A program made the translations under genes and the position numbers. A stretch of 64,000 nucleotides of DNA, taken from Companilactobacillus keshanensis. Lineage in GTDB: Bacteria > Bacillota > Bacilli > Lactobacillales > Lactobacillaceae. This document shows, piece after piece, positions 25,141 through 34,578 of this stretch. The notes below the pieces were generated by a model, which was given only the letters and a program-made list of their open reading frames with translations, was not told where the DNA came from and searched no databases. Each line of letters starts with the position of its first letter. The stretch's first letter is position 1. Where the stretch lies: positions 62,001-126,000 of the forward strand of contig NZ_RHOS01000003.1 in NCBI RefSeq assembly GCF_003946205.1, in the 5' to 3' direction.

Positions 25141-26088
25141 ATGGAAGACAATACACCGATCTTTAAACAACCCATCTCCATTAAAGATAAATTTATCGGG
25201 TTTGTTAAATGTATTGCCGATGCGATGGGGAACACTAATATTCCTATGGCTTCGAAGGCTGTAACTTACTATATTTTGTTATCACTGTTTCCAGCCGTTA
25301 TCATTGTAGGAAACCTGATCCCACTATTACATCTTGATCGAGAATCCGTAGTCGGATATATTGAATTTATTTTGCCTAAAGATCTGCATAGCTATTTAAT
25401 ACCAACGATTGAAAAAGTTCTGACAAGTTCAAATAAAGGAATCTTGTCGGCTGGTATTATTTTAGCCCTGTGGGCTGTTTCGAGAGGATTAAATACGGCT
25501 CAAATGTCGATGAACGAATCCTATGGATTAGATATCAATAGTATTTTCGCTCAACAAACATTTTTGAATTATATTATTCGCAGAATGTTAGCATTTATTA
25601 TGACATTTATACTAATGTTCGTTGCCGTAGCGGTAATCGTAATCTTTACTTTTGGTCAAGTATTTTTAAACTGGATTATTCCATTATTGGGAATGGATCC
25701 GGGATTCTTAGATGTTTTTAGTACGTGGAAATGGCCTCTAGCTATTGTTATAATGTTCTTGATCGTCTTTGCTTTATTTTATTTTTTACCTAATGTTCGT
25801 CTTAAGGTACATTATGTACTATTAGGAACAATAATTTCTTCTGTTGGTATGTTGGCAGTCTCACAGCTGTTTTCTTACTATTTAAAGTATTTTGGTTCAG
25901 CTTGGGACAACTACGGTACTATTGGAGCAATTATTATTTTCTTATTGTGGGTGAACATGTCAGTGACAATATTCTTATTTGGAAATGCGATCAACGTTGG
26001 TTTTGCAGAAGCCAGCGAAGGTTCCGTAAACAAGAATACTAGTAAACTTACGAGTTATCTAAAGTTACATGAAAAAGGAGATAAATAA
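25141..26088 (+). CDS. YihY/BrkB-family inner membrane protein
   Basis: An ATG at 25141 behind GGAGAG gives 315 residues. Six hydrophobic segments are seen. Family blocks are [17 protein letters not shown] near residue 42, the [19 protein letters not shown] block, and the C-terminal [25 protein letters not shown]. The family was once annotated as ribonuclease BN in error. Its role is unknown, with links to envelope function. The stop overlaps the galU start. Confidence 0.88.
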   Translation: MEDNTPIFKQPISIKDKFIGFVKCIADAMGNTNIPMASKAVTYYILLSLFPAVIIVGNLIPLLHLDRESVVGYIEFILPKDLHSYLIPTIEKVLTSSNKGILSAGIILALWAVSRGLNTAQMSMNESYGLDINSIFAQQTFLNYIIRRMLAFIMTFILMFVAVAVIVIFTFGQVFLNWIIPLLGMDPGFLDVFSTWKWPLAIVIMFLIVFALFYFLPNVRLKVHYVLLGTIISSVGMLAVSQLFSYYLKYFGSAWDNYGTIGAIIIFLLWVNMSVTIFLFGNAINVGFAEASEGSVNKNTSKLTSYLKLHEKGDK

Positions 26089-26990
26089 TGAAAGTCAGAA
26101 AAGCTATTATTCCAGCTGCAGGATTAGGAACAAGATTTTTGCCAGCAACAAAGGCACTTGCAAAGGAAATGCTTCCTATTGTCGATAAGCCAACAATTCA
26201 ATTTATCGTTGAAGAGGCTAAGGCCTCAGGAATCGAAGATATTTTGATCATCACTGGTAAAAACAAACGTTCAATCGAGGATCACTTCGATTCTGTCCCT
26301 GAATTAGAGCAAAACTTGGAAGCTAAAAATAAAACTGAATTATTAAAAGTTGTTCAAGATACTACTGATTTAGGCGTTAACTTATACTACAGCCGTCAGG
26401 CACATCCAAATGGTCTTGGTGATGCTGTAGCTCAAGCACGTTCATTTATCTCAGATGAACCTTTTATTGTCATGTTAGGTGACGATTTGATGAAAGATAA
26501 GGTTCCTTTGACAAAACAATTGATCGATGACTATGAAAAAACTCATGCATCGACTATTGCTGTAATGAAGGTTCCTGAAAAAGATGTTTCTAAATATGGT
26601 GTGATCGATCCTGAAGGTGAACGTGAACCAGGACTTTATAATGTTAAGAACTTTGTTGAAAAGCCTAAGGTTGAAGATGCACCAAGTAACTTGGCTATTA
26701 TTGGACGTTACTTGTTAACACCTGAAATTTTTGATTTATTGAGCACACAAAAACCAGGTGCTGGTAATGAAATTCAATTAACTGATGCCATTGATCGTAT
26801 GAACAAGACTCAACGCGTTTTTGCGCATGAATTCAAGGGTCAAAGATATGATGTCGGTAACAAGTTTGGCTATGTTAAAACTAATATTGAATACGGTTTG
26901 ACACATCCAGAGGTAAAGGATGAGTTAACACAATATATTCTCGATTTAAGTAAGAAATTACAATCAAAAAATAACACTAAAAAAGACTAA
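26088..26990 (+). CDS. galU: UTP-glucose-1-phosphate uridylyltransferase
   Basis: The ATG overlaps the upstream stop by one base and has AAGGAG before it; 300 residues. The nucleotide-binding start [20 protein letters not shown], the [12 protein letters not shown] block, GDDLM (metal Asp) and the FVEKP motif near residue 190 identify the enzyme. It makes UDP-glucose for polysaccharide, glycolipid and teichoic acid glucosylation and for the Leloir pathway. Its terminator lies inside the convergent gene at 26987-27271. Confidence 0.95.
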   Translation: MKVRKAIIPAAGLGTRFLPATKALAKEMLPIVDKPTIQFIVEEAKASGIEDILIITGKNKRSIEDHFDSVPELEQNLEAKNKTELLKVVQDTTDLGVNLYYSRQAHPNGLGDAVAQARSFISDEPFIVMLGDDLMKDKVPLTKQLIDDYEKTHASTIAVMKVPEKDVSKYGVIDPEGEREPGLYNVKNFVEKPKVEDAPSNLAIIGRYLLTPEIFDLLSTQKPGAGNEIQLTDAIDRMNKTQRVFAHEFKGQRYDVGNKFGYVKTNIEYGLTHPEVKDELTQYILDLSKKLQSKNNTKKD

Positions 26991-27271
26991 CCTAATAGAA
27001 GTTGATCACCAGTAACTCTGAATCCAAAGAGTTGCTGGTGTTTTTTTTGATAACTAAAGAAAACTGGTAATTTATAGTAAGGTGTTTTATTGATCATTAA
27101 AATAAATTCCCAATTTTTTAGGCCCTTAAGTTTAGTAGAGGTTTGAAGAATAATTTTTTGATCGACGATTTGGACATCTACAACAGCTAAATTTTGCGGT
27201 GAATTTTCAACTAGAATTCGATTATTTTTGTTGAAATCACTCATTAATAAAATTAAATCGATGACTCGCAT
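26987..27271 (-). CDS. Conserved-looking hypothetical protein, 94 residues
   Basis: The ATG at 27271 is chosen for the AAAGGTGGTG site upstream; an in-frame start 48 bp earlier has no such site. The product has no signal peptide or membrane helix and alternates short beta-like stretches ([33 protein letters not shown]). I do not recognise it. It overlaps the galU stop by 4 bp tail to tail, and its last ~20 codons also encode the galU terminator on the other strand. Confidence 0.55.
   Translation of the reverse strand: MRVIDLILLMSDFNKNNRILVENSPQNLAVVDVQIVDQKIILQTSTKLKGLKNWEFILMINKTPYYKLPVFFSYQKKHQQLFGFRVTGDQLLLG
27007..27048 (+). terminator. galU terminator, embedded in an opposing coding region
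   Basis: CACCAGTAACTCT pairs with AGAGTTGCTGGTG, followed by eight T. The hairpin sits within the C-terminal codons of the minus-strand gene 26987-27271. Confidence 0.85.
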
Positions 27272-27363
27272 CGAAAACACCACCTTTGCATTTTTATTGT
27301 TTTTATTTTCCAGATACACTATTATTTAATTTTAAGGCTATTTTACCAGAGAGGATATGAAAT

Positions 27364-28518
27364 ATGGATTCGATTGTAATAATTGATGCTAAAAGAACAG
27401 CGATAGGTAAATTTCGTGGACAATTTGCCAGCTTGAGTGCTGTAGATTTGGGCACGCAATTAGTCAAACAATTACTTGAAAAAAACCAACTTGATCCTCA
27501 AATAATAGATCAGTTTATTTTTGGAAATGTCTATCAGGCCGGTTCCGGTCAAAATTTCGCACGTCAAATTGCTCTAAATTCGGGGGCAAGGGTTGAATCG
27601 ACAGCCATGACCGTTAACCAGGTCTGTGGTTCAGGAATGAAAGCAGTACATGATGCTACGAATTCACTTTTACTTGATGACGCGGAAATAGTTGTCGCTG
27701 GTGGAGTGGAGAGTATGTCCAATGCTTCTTTTTATGCCAAGAGGATTGGCAAGTTGGAGGCTGCTAAAGATTTAGGCGATACTTTATTTCAAGATGGTTT
27801 AAATGATGCATTTAATCATCAGCCTATGGGAATGACCGCAGAAAATGTTGCTCAAAAGTACGCTGTAACTCGTCAGGCACAAGATGAATATTCGTTGAAC
27901 TCACAGCACAGTGCCGTTTTAGCACGCGAAAAATTAGCACGCGAAATTTTGCCGATAGAAGTTGATGGAAAGTCAGTTATGACTGATCAATCTGTCAGAG
28001 GTAATACTACTATGGACAAGATATCACAGTTGAAACCGGCTTTTGAAGAAAATGGTACAGTCACGGCTGGGAATTCATCTCCTTTAAATGATGGGGCAGC
28101 TGCCTTAATTATGATGAATAAAAGTAAGGCCGAAAAATTAGGCTTAAGCTATTTAGCTGAGATCACCGGGTACACAGAAGTGGGTATTAATCCTAATTAT
28201 ATGGGTTATGCGCCGTATTATGCGATAAAAAAATACCAAGATAAATTCAACATTAATGTGAATGATTTTGATTTGATCGAAATAAATGAGGCCTTTGCAG
28301 CTCCAACCATTGCAGTTGCACGTGATCTCAACATTTCAGGAAATAAGTTAAATATCTACGGCGGCGCAATTGCTTTAGGGCACCCATTAGGAGCTACTGG
28401 AGCACGTATGATCGTGACATTACTAAATTCTTTAGCAACTGAAAATAAGTCCACTGGTCTAGCTTCATTATGTATTGGTGGTGGTATGGGTATGGCAATG
28501 GGAGTTAAATTGGTATGA
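27364..28518 (+). CDS. Acetyl-CoA C-acetyltransferase (thiolase)
   Basis: The 384-residue enzyme has the nucleophile Cys in VNQVCGSGMKA near residue 88, the His in GHPLGATGAR near 343, and the second Cys in LCIGGGMGMA near 373, with NEAFAAP between. It condenses two acetyl-CoA to acetoacetyl-CoA, the first mevalonate step. The stop overlaps the mvaA start (ATGA), and mvaS follows, so all three steps to mevalonate are encoded in one operon. Confidence 0.93.
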   Translation: MDSIVIIDAKRTAIGKFRGQFASLSAVDLGTQLVKQLLEKNQLDPQIIDQFIFGNVYQAGSGQNFARQIALNSGARVESTAMTVNQVCGSGMKAVHDATNSLLLDDAEIVVAGGVESMSNASFYAKRIGKLEAAKDLGDTLFQDGLNDAFNHQPMGMTAENVAQKYAVTRQAQDEYSLNSQHSAVLAREKLAREILPIEVDGKSVMTDQSVRGNTTMDKISQLKPAFEENGTVTAGNSSPLNDGAAALIMMNKSKAEKLGLSYLAEITGYTEVGINPNYMGYAPYYAIKKYQDKFNINVNDFDLIEINEAFAAPTIAVARDLNISGNKLNIYGGAIALGHPLGATGARMIVTLLNSLATENKSTGLASLCIGGGMGMAMGVKLV

Positions 28519-29747
28519 AAATATATCAAATGAGTGATAAACAGCGCATTGCCTATTTACTATCAAAAAGGCTCATTACAGTAGAACAAGCGGAGTTCTT
28601 AGCCAATAGAGAACCATTATCAAGTCAATTATCTGACGGTTTGAGTGAAAATCAAGTCGGATTATTTGGCTTGCCCTATGGATTTGCGACAGACTTTTTA
28701 GTTGATGGAAAAAAATATTTAGTGCCAATGGCAATCGAAGAACCTTCGGTCGTAGCGGCAGCCTCTAATGGGGCTAAAAGAATCAAGAATAGCGGAGGTT
28801 TCACGACTGAACCTAGTCAAAGAATTGTTACGGGTCAGATTGTTTTAGAAAATTTGACCGCTGAAGATATTAAGAAATTAACCAATGCAAAATCTCATAT
28901 TCGACAAATTGCTAATAGTGCACGTCCTAGTTTGATCAAACGTGGCGGTGGAGTGGTCGATATTGAGTTTGTTAGTGCCAGCACATTTTTTGAAATTGAT
29001 ATCAAAGTAAATACAGTCGATGCCATGGGAGCAAATATTGTTAACTCAATTTTAGAGAAGACCTCTCAAACGGTGTCAGAAATGGTATCGGGGGATGTTT
29101 TGTGTAGTATTTTATCTAACAGTGGTGCAGACCAAGTAATCACAGTTAAAGCTAAAGTTTCTTTTGCTGATTTGACTACTAAAAATATGTCTGGTGTAGA
29201 CGTTGCTAAAAGAATCGTTAAATTGACTGATTTTGCCAAAGTTTCAACTAAAAGAGCTGTAACCCATAACAAAGGAATCATGAATGGAATCGATGCAGTT
29301 TTGATTGCGACTGGGAATGACTTTCGAGCTCAAGAAGCAGCCGTGCACAGTTATCATGATAAATATCAGCCATTTAGTGATTGGAAGATTGTTGATGATC
29401 AATTAGTAGGCAAGTTGCAGATACCAATTGAAGTCGGCAGTATTGGTGGTGCCATCAGTGCGTTACCAATGGCTAAAATTAGTTTGGATATTATGCAGAT
29501 AACTAACAGTCATCAATTACAGTCAGTTATTGGAGCCGTTGGTTTAGCTAATAATTTATCAGCATTAAGAGCACTAGTAACGACCGGTATTCAGGCCGGT
29601 CATATGAGCTTACAAAGTAAATCTTTGGCAATCTCAGCTGGTGCCAAAAATGAAGAAATTGCGTTAGTAGCGAAGAAACTGAATCAAACAAAAAAATACT
29701 CTTTAGAGTATGCGCAAGAGATTTTGTCAGAATTGAGGAACAATTAA
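28515..29747 (+). CDS. mvaA: Hydroxymethylglutaryl-CoA reductase, class II
   Basis: The 410-residue enzyme has the class II pattern: ENQVGLFGLPYGFA near the N-terminus, catalytic Glu in EEPSVVAAAS near 80, GIMNGIDAVLIATGNDFRA near 255, and EVGSIGGAISALPMA followed by GIQAGHMSL. It reduces HMG-CoA to mevalonate for isoprenoid synthesis. It overlaps both neighbours by a few bases, indicating translational coupling with the thiolase and mvaS. Confidence 0.93.
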   Translation: MKIYQMSDKQRIAYLLSKRLITVEQAEFLANREPLSSQLSDGLSENQVGLFGLPYGFATDFLVDGKKYLVPMAIEEPSVVAAASNGAKRIKNSGGFTTEPSQRIVTGQIVLENLTAEDIKKLTNAKSHIRQIANSARPSLIKRGGGVVDIEFVSASTFFEIDIKVNTVDAMGANIVNSILEKTSQTVSEMVSGDVLCSILSNSGADQVITVKAKVSFADLTTKNMSGVDVAKRIVKLTDFAKVSTKRAVTHNKGIMNGIDAVLIATGNDFRAQEAAVHSYHDKYQPFSDWKIVDDQLVGKLQIPIEVGSIGGAISALPMAKISLDIMQITNSHQLQSVIGAVGLANNLSALRALVTTGIQAGHMSLQSKSLAISAGAKNEEIALVAKKLNQTKKYSLEYAQEILSELRNN

Positions 29748-30901
29748 TGGATATAGGTATTGATAAAATTGGTTTTTATACGCCTAAAAAGTATATAGAT
29801 ATTGTTGAACTAGCTAAGGCTAGAAATGTTGATCCTGATAAATTCACGATCGGAATCGGACAGAGTAAACAATCCGTCCCTATGCAGTATCAAGATAGTG
29901 TGACAATGGCCGCCGAAGCAGCTGATCAAATCATTTCTGATGATGATAATATTGGTTTAGTTATTGTTGGAACGGAAAGCAGTGTTGACGAGTCTAAAGC
30001 TGTGGCAGCATTTTTGACTGATCTATTAAATTTACCAAAGAATATACGTGCTTTTGAGATCAAAGAAGCTTGTTACGGAGCGACAGCCGGGTTAAAGATG
30101 GCCGAAGGATATGTTGCTTTGAATCCGGATAAGAAAGCATTAGTTATTGCTAGTGATATCGCTAGATATGGAATCAATACTCCAGGTGAGGTTACACAAG
30201 GAGCTGGATCTGTAGCAATGATGGTCAGTCAAAATCCTCGTATTTTAAAATTTGATCATGAAGAAGTCTACATGACCAAAAATGTCGGTGATTTTTGGCG
30301 TCCAACATTCTCCAAAACAGCTTTTGCTAGAGGAAAATTCTCTAATCAAGTTTATGTTGAGTTCTTTAGTGAACTGTGGAAAAAATATCAAACAGATTTT
30401 AATCAGACGGTGAATAACTTTGATACAATGCTTTTCCACATTCCGTACACAAAGATGGGTATGAAAGCTTTGAAGACATTAAAGGATGAAACTGATCTGG
30501 ATAAGTTTGCTGAATTATCAGAACATTATCAAGCAAGTATCAAAATGAGTCGTGAGGTGGGTAATCTTTATACTGGATCACTTTACTTAGGACTAATATC
30601 CTATTTGATCAATGGGGATCCCAAACCGGGTGAAAAAATATTGATGTTCAGCTATGGATCAGGTGCAGTTGGAGAACTCTACAGCGTTACTATTCAACCA
30701 GAATTTAGAAGAATATTAGATAGTGAAAAAATTAAGAAAGTTTTAAATAATCGTGAAAAAATAAGTATTTCAGAATATGAAAATATTTTTGCCAAAGATC
30801 TCCAAAATGGTGATAGTATCAATGATTCAGACGTTTTTGATAAATTTTATTTACGCGAGATAAAAGAAAGTGAAAGATTATACAAAAAGATCAAACTTTA
30901 A
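29747..30901 (+). CDS. mvaS: Hydroxymethylglutaryl-CoA synthase
   Basis: The 384-residue protein has the three catalytic residues in context: Glu in GTESSVDESKA near 80, Cys in KEACYGATAGL near 110, and His in LFHIPYTKMG near 232. GVEN-type beta-ketoacyl synthase fold elements (GQSKQSVP, SYGSGAVGELYS) are present. It joins acetoacetyl-CoA and acetyl-CoA to HMG-CoA. It ends the operon; a new promoter starts 3 bp after its stop. Confidence 0.93.
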   Translation: MDIGIDKIGFYTPKKYIDIVELAKARNVDPDKFTIGIGQSKQSVPMQYQDSVTMAAEAADQIISDDDNIGLVIVGTESSVDESKAVAAFLTDLLNLPKNIRAFEIKEACYGATAGLKMAEGYVALNPDKKALVIASDIARYGINTPGEVTQGAGSVAMMVSQNPRILKFDHEEVYMTKNVGDFWRPTFSKTAFARGKFSNQVYVEFFSELWKKYQTDFNQTVNNFDTMLFHIPYTKMGMKALKTLKDETDLDKFAELSEHYQASIKMSREVGNLYTGSLYLGLISYLINGDPKPGEKILMFSYGSGAVGELYSVTIQPEFRRILDSEKIKKVLNNREKISISEYENIFAKDLQNGDSINDSDVFDKFYLREIKESERLYKKIKL

Positions 30902-30903
30902 TC

Positions 30904-30932
30904 TTGTAAACGTTTTCTGACAATGGTATATT
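30904..30932 (+). promoter_or_regulatory. Promoter of the large ncRNA, with overlapping cre-like site
   Basis: TTGTAA (30904-30909), a 17-bp spacer and TATATT (30927-30932) form a strong promoter with exactly the same boxes as kbl. TGTAAACGTTTTCT (30905-30918) matches 13 of 14 positions of the CcpA consensus and covers the -35. Confidence 0.65.
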
Positions 30933-30938
30933 AAAGAC

Positions 30939-31311
30939 GTGGTAAAGATGAAATGCCAAGAACTGTAGCCCCATAATTTTCATGCTAGACAGGTTTTATT
31001 CATTTCCAATAGGGAGATGGTAGGATTAGAGAGCAAAGAATTATAAGAGTAGTACGGTACAAAGGCATTTTGGAACTAGCAACAAAAGTTAACATAAAAT
31101 CGACTTAATAATATAGTAGTCGCGCAAGCTCAATACATGATTTGCTAGGATCCAATTTTTAAACAAAGAACACGTAGTGTAGTAAGATTTGTTTTACGTA
31201 GTATGATTCACTTATGTATATATTTTTGATAGATGTATTTGATGAAAACTGCAGTAGAGATTTCATCTTACCACCTCAAAAATGACCTCGTCGTGAGACG
31301 AGGTTTTTTTT
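30939..31311 (+). ncRNA. Candidate large structured noncoding RNA (~370 nt)
   Basis: The unit has its own promoter just upstream and a terminator at 31284-31311 (CCTCGTC-GTGA-GACGAGG plus U-run). The predicted 5' end GTGGTAAAGATGAAAT (30939-30954) pairs with ATTTCATCTTACCAC (31260-31274) in a 15-bp helix with one bulged A. Inside, several helices are visible: CTGT-AGC with GCT-ACAG (30963-30992), CATTTCC/GGAGATG (31001-31019), and CGACT/AGTCG (31101-31122). A long-range CTAGCAA/TTGCTAG (31076-31082 with 31142-31148) is extended by TGGA/TCCA, and AAACAAA pairs with TTTGTTT. No frame longer than a few codons with a ribosome site is present. RNase P, tmRNA, SRP RNA and 6S hallmarks are absent. 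I cannot assign a family. Confidence 0.7.
31284..31311 (+). terminator. Terminator of the large ncRNA
   Basis: CCTCGTC-GTGA-GACGAGG is a GNRA-type capped stem followed by eight T. Confidence 0.85.
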
Positions 31312-31472
31312 ATGCTGTTATAAAAATGTTATTTAAATATGTCGTTTCCAGAACTGATAGTATTCATATACTATGTAGAACGGCTTGAGCTAAAAACGGT
31401 CTCGAAATTGGCTGAAGTCATAAATGAATCCACCTCATATCAAGGATAGTGTTGTTGGTGCTGATACCGTGA

Positions 31473-31530
31473 TATAATTGATGACGTTATTTCAAAGGAA
31501 GACTTGGAGGTTTAAATCTAAGTCTTTTTT
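31473..31530 (+). promoter_or_regulatory. Extended -10 promoter followed by an early terminator in the tex leader
   Basis: TGATATAAT gives an extended -10 (31473-31478). About 20 bp into the predicted transcript, AGACTT/AAGTCT forms a 6-bp stem with a 14-nt loop followed by six T (31500-31530). This lies 80 bp before tex, so tex transcription may be attenuated, or a tiny RNA is made. The preceding 31312-31450 has a short ATAGTA/TACTAT hairpin and a stretch resembling 43389-43430, but no gene. Confidence 0.4.
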
Positions 31531-31611
31531 GATACTATGTTAAGAACAAAATGATAATGGTGATTTTTGCCCCACCATAAATAAGCAACTTGATTAAAAC
31601 TGGAGGTCCAC

Positions 31612-33813
31612 ATGGTAATAAGTAAATCAGAAGATAATTTGGTTGATTTAACTCAATCAGTTCATAAACAAATGAATAATTACAAAGTTCAACAGATAAA
31701 AGCAGTTTTAGAATTGTTGGATGAAGGTAATACCGTACCGTTTATTGCTCGTTATCGCAAGGAACGTACTGGTACTTTAGATGAAGTTGCCATTCGTGAT
31801 ATTGAAGATGAAGCACGTCGATTGATGAAGTTAAACCAACGTCGTAATGACGTCATTAATTTGATTCAAGAACAGGGCAAGTTAACGCCTACATTAAAAA
31901 AGCAGCTTGAAGAAGCGATGGTATTACAAAAAGTGGAGGATCTGTATCTTCCATATAAACAAAAAAAGCAGACCAAAGCTGGTATTGCTCGAGAAGCCGG
32001 ATTAGAGCCTTTAGCAAATTGGTTATTAAGTTTTCCATCGGGGGGATTAAATAATAAAGCAAGTTCTTTTATTAACGTTAGTAAAAATCTACCTGATTTA
32101 GAGTCAGTTTGGGATGGAGTTAATGAAATTTTAGCAGAACTCTTCAGTGAAAAGGCCAGTTTTCGTGAATGGATAAGAGGATATACCTATCAAAATGGTG
32201 AATTGACTAGCAAGGTGAAACGTGGTGCTAAAGAAAAGGATGAGGGACAAACTTATGAAACATATTACGATTTTCAGCAATCTTTAAAACAGATTCCCCC
32301 ATATCGAATCTTAGCTATTAACCGTGGAGAACGTGAAAAAATATTGACAGTGGGTATTTCCATCGATACTGATAGAATTTTAAATTTTGGATATTCTCGA
32401 ATAATTGGTCGTCATCAAGGTCCAGCTGTAGAAAAAGTGAAGATTGCCTTTGCAGATGCGTACAAACGATTTTTGGGACCGGCCATTGCAAGAGAAATTC
32501 GTCGTAAGTTATCTGATCAAGCAAATGAACATGCAATTAAAATTTTTGGAAATAACTTGTATCATCTTTTGATGGCATCACCATTGAAAGGTAAAGTCGT
32601 TATGGGATTTGACCCGGCTTATCGGACAGGCTGTAAGTTAGCAATTGTTGACGCTAATGGACAATTTTTGACCAAACAAGTTATTTATCCCCATAAACCG
32701 GCAAGTAAAGAAAAGCAAGCTGAGGCTAGTACAGAATTTAAGAAGTTACTTGAAGATTATCAAGTTGAAATGATTGCTATTGGGAACGGTACTGCTAGTC
32801 GAGAATCGGAAGAGTTTGTTAGTGGCATCTTAAAAACTCTAAAACGTCCAATTTATTATGTGATTGTTAATGAAGCAGGTGCTTCAGTTTATTCAGCAAG
32901 TGCCAATGCTCGTTCAGAGTTTGGAGATCTTCACGTTGAAGAACGTTCGGCGATTAGTATTGGTCGTAGATTGCAGGACCCGTTGGCTGAATTGATAAAA
33001 GTTGACCCTAAAGCAATCGGTGTGGGGCAATATCAACATGATGTTCCTGAAAAAGATTTAGATGAGCAATTAGATCGGGTCGTAGAAACGGCCGTGAATC
33101 AAGTAGGAGTTAATGTTAATACAGCAAGCCCAGAATTATTGACTCATATTTCTGGATTGACCTCAACTACCGCAAAAAATATTGTAAAATTTCGAAATGA
33201 AAAGGGTGCCTTCGATAATCGTGAATCTTTAAAACAAGTTTCTCGATTAGGTCCTAAGGCATACCAACAATCAGTTGGATTCTTAAGAATTATTTCTGGA
33301 GATGATCCTCTGGATAATACCGACATCCATCCGGAAAGTTATACTGTCACACGAAAGTTATTAGAGGAAATCGGAATGTCTACCGGATCGATTGGTACTA
33401 CCGAACTTCATCAAAGATTAGTCAAGTTAAATAAGCATGAATGGACTAAAAAGTTGGGTATTGGAGAGGAAACTCTAACTGATATTATTGAAGGATTGAG
33501 TAAACCAGGGCGAGACCTTCGTGATAATATGCCAGCACCATTGCTCCGACAAGATGTCTTAAGTATGGCTGATCTTAAGCCGGGGATGGAACTTCAAGGT
33601 ACGGTTAGAAATGTGATTGATTTTGGCGTATTTGTTGATATTGGAGTTAAACAAGACGGATTAGTTCATATTTCACAGTTAGCGGACCGATATGTTAGTG
33701 ATCCAAGTACTATAGTAACAATTGGTGATATTGTTACTGTTTGGGTATTGAGTGTCGATGAGACCCGTAATCGTATTCAATTGACGATGCGTGGAAATAA
33801 GGTTAATAATTAG
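31612..33813 (+). CDS. tex: Transcription accessory protein Tex (S1 RNA-binding)
   Basis: The 733-residue protein starts behind CTGGAGG. Domains in order: the N-terminal Tex helical region with VPFIARYRKERTG near 39, the YqgF/RNase H-like domain with GFDPAYRTGCKLAIVD near 332, helix-hairpin-helix repeats (VGVNVNTASPELLTHISGL) near 500, and a C-terminal S1 domain (GTVRNVIDFGVFVDIG) from about 660. Tex binds nucleic acid and affects transcription and stress tolerance in several bacteria. Length is normal for the family. Confidence 0.93.
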   Translation: MVISKSEDNLVDLTQSVHKQMNNYKVQQIKAVLELLDEGNTVPFIARYRKERTGTLDEVAIRDIEDEARRLMKLNQRRNDVINLIQEQGKLTPTLKKQLEEAMVLQKVEDLYLPYKQKKQTKAGIAREAGLEPLANWLLSFPSGGLNNKASSFINVSKNLPDLESVWDGVNEILAELFSEKASFREWIRGYTYQNGELTSKVKRGAKEKDEGQTYETYYDFQQSLKQIPPYRILAINRGEREKILTVGISIDTDRILNFGYSRIIGRHQGPAVEKVKIAFADAYKRFLGPAIAREIRRKLSDQANEHAIKIFGNNLYHLLMASPLKGKVVMGFDPAYRTGCKLAIVDANGQFLTKQVIYPHKPASKEKQAEASTEFKKLLEDYQVEMIAIGNGTASRESEEFVSGILKTLKRPIYYVIVNEAGASVYSASANARSEFGDLHVEERSAISIGRRLQDPLAELIKVDPKAIGVGQYQHDVPEKDLDEQLDRVVETAVNQVGVNVNTASPELLTHISGLTSTTAKNIVKFRNEKGAFDNRESLKQVSRLGPKAYQQSVGFLRIISGDDPLDNTDIHPESYTVTRKLLEEIGMSTGSIGTTELHQRLVKLNKHEWTKKLGIGEETLTDIIEGLSKPGRDLRDNMPAPLLRQDVLSMADLKPGMELQGTVRNVIDFGVFVDIGVKQDGLVHISQLADRYVSDPSTIVTIGDIVTVWVLSVDETRNRIQLTMRGNKVNN

Positions 33814-33861
33814 TTATAAGACAGGCTTTGAGTTTGGTTCTATTAAATTAATAATATGATT

Positions 33862-33902
33862 AAAAATACATCAAACACAGATTATGTGTTTGATGTATTT
33901 TT
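33862..33902. terminator. Bidirectional terminator between tex and the PAP2 gene
   Basis: AAAATACATCAAACACA and TGTGTTTGATGTATTTT form a 17-bp stem with GATTA loop and flanking A/T runs; its right edge touches the minus-strand stop codon. Confidence 0.85.
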
Positions 33903-34578
33903 AATTTTGACTATTTCTTAGAACCGGCAACTTGTTTATTATTCTTGAAGTCAAATCATAATATTTTAGATAAAGTAATTGTGAGAATTCCCACCAAGAT
34001 GCCGCCAACAGAACGCTTCCAATTGTGTCGGAAGTAAAATGCCCCCGGAGGTATAATCTCGAAAATATTAGAACTGCCAACCAACTTATAGCTATGGCAC
34101 AAAGAAGAAATTGTACTTCTTGATTTTTGAAATAAGGTAATACTAGATAAATTATAAATAGTACTAGTAATGTGGTTCCAAAAACGTGACCGCTAGGGAA
34201 ACTATATCCAGAATCAGGAATGACTTTGTCCGTTGGGCGAGGACGTTTTACTGTTATTTTGATTAAAAAAGCAATTGCGTCACCGGCCATTAATGTACAA
34301 AAGGTCCAGATGCTTTCAACTTTTTTTCCTATGGAGAAGAGCCAAAACACTATAAAAACAGTTAAAAGGATAATAATCGGTGGACTGCCTAAGAAGGTTA
34401 TTACTGTAAAGATTGAAGTATAGCTACCATTGTTCATTAATTTGATTGCGTTTTGAATACCGTTATCTAATCCAGCTAACCATGCGTTGTGACTGACAAC
34501 TAAGTATTCTAATACTATGAAAATAGCGATGTAGGTTAGTGCCAACCAATGTCTGTAGTTATTTTTAGAAAAAATCAT
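33901..34578 (-). CDS. PAP2-family membrane phosphatase
   Basis: The 225-residue protein has six hydrophobic segments and the three phosphatase motifs: KRPRP near 117-121 with its upstream Lys, SFPSGH near 131-136, and SRLYLRGHFTSD near 177-188. It is likely an undecaprenyl-pyrophosphate or lipid phosphatase acting at the outer membrane face. The start overlaps the YfhO stop (ATGA) and follows GAAGGA, so it is translated with the YfhO-DedA genes. Confidence 0.88.
   Translation of the reverse strand: MIFSKNNYRHWLALTYIAIFIVLEYLVVSHNAWLAGLDNGIQNAIKLMNNGSYTSIFTVITFLGSPPIIILLTVFIVFWLFSIGKKVESIWTFCTLMAGDAIAFLIKITVKRPRPTDKVIPDSGYSFPSGHVFGTTLLVLFIIYLVLPYFKNQEVQFLLCAIAISWLAVLIFSRLYLRGHFTSDTIGSVLLAASWWEFSQLLYLKYYDLTSRIINKLPVLRNSQN

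Noticed and set aside
30939-31274. RNase P RNA, tmRNA or 6S RNA as identity of the large ncRNA
   Set aside because: The conserved RNase P core, the tmRNA acceptor and tag frame, and the 6S size and bubble were looked for by eye and not found.
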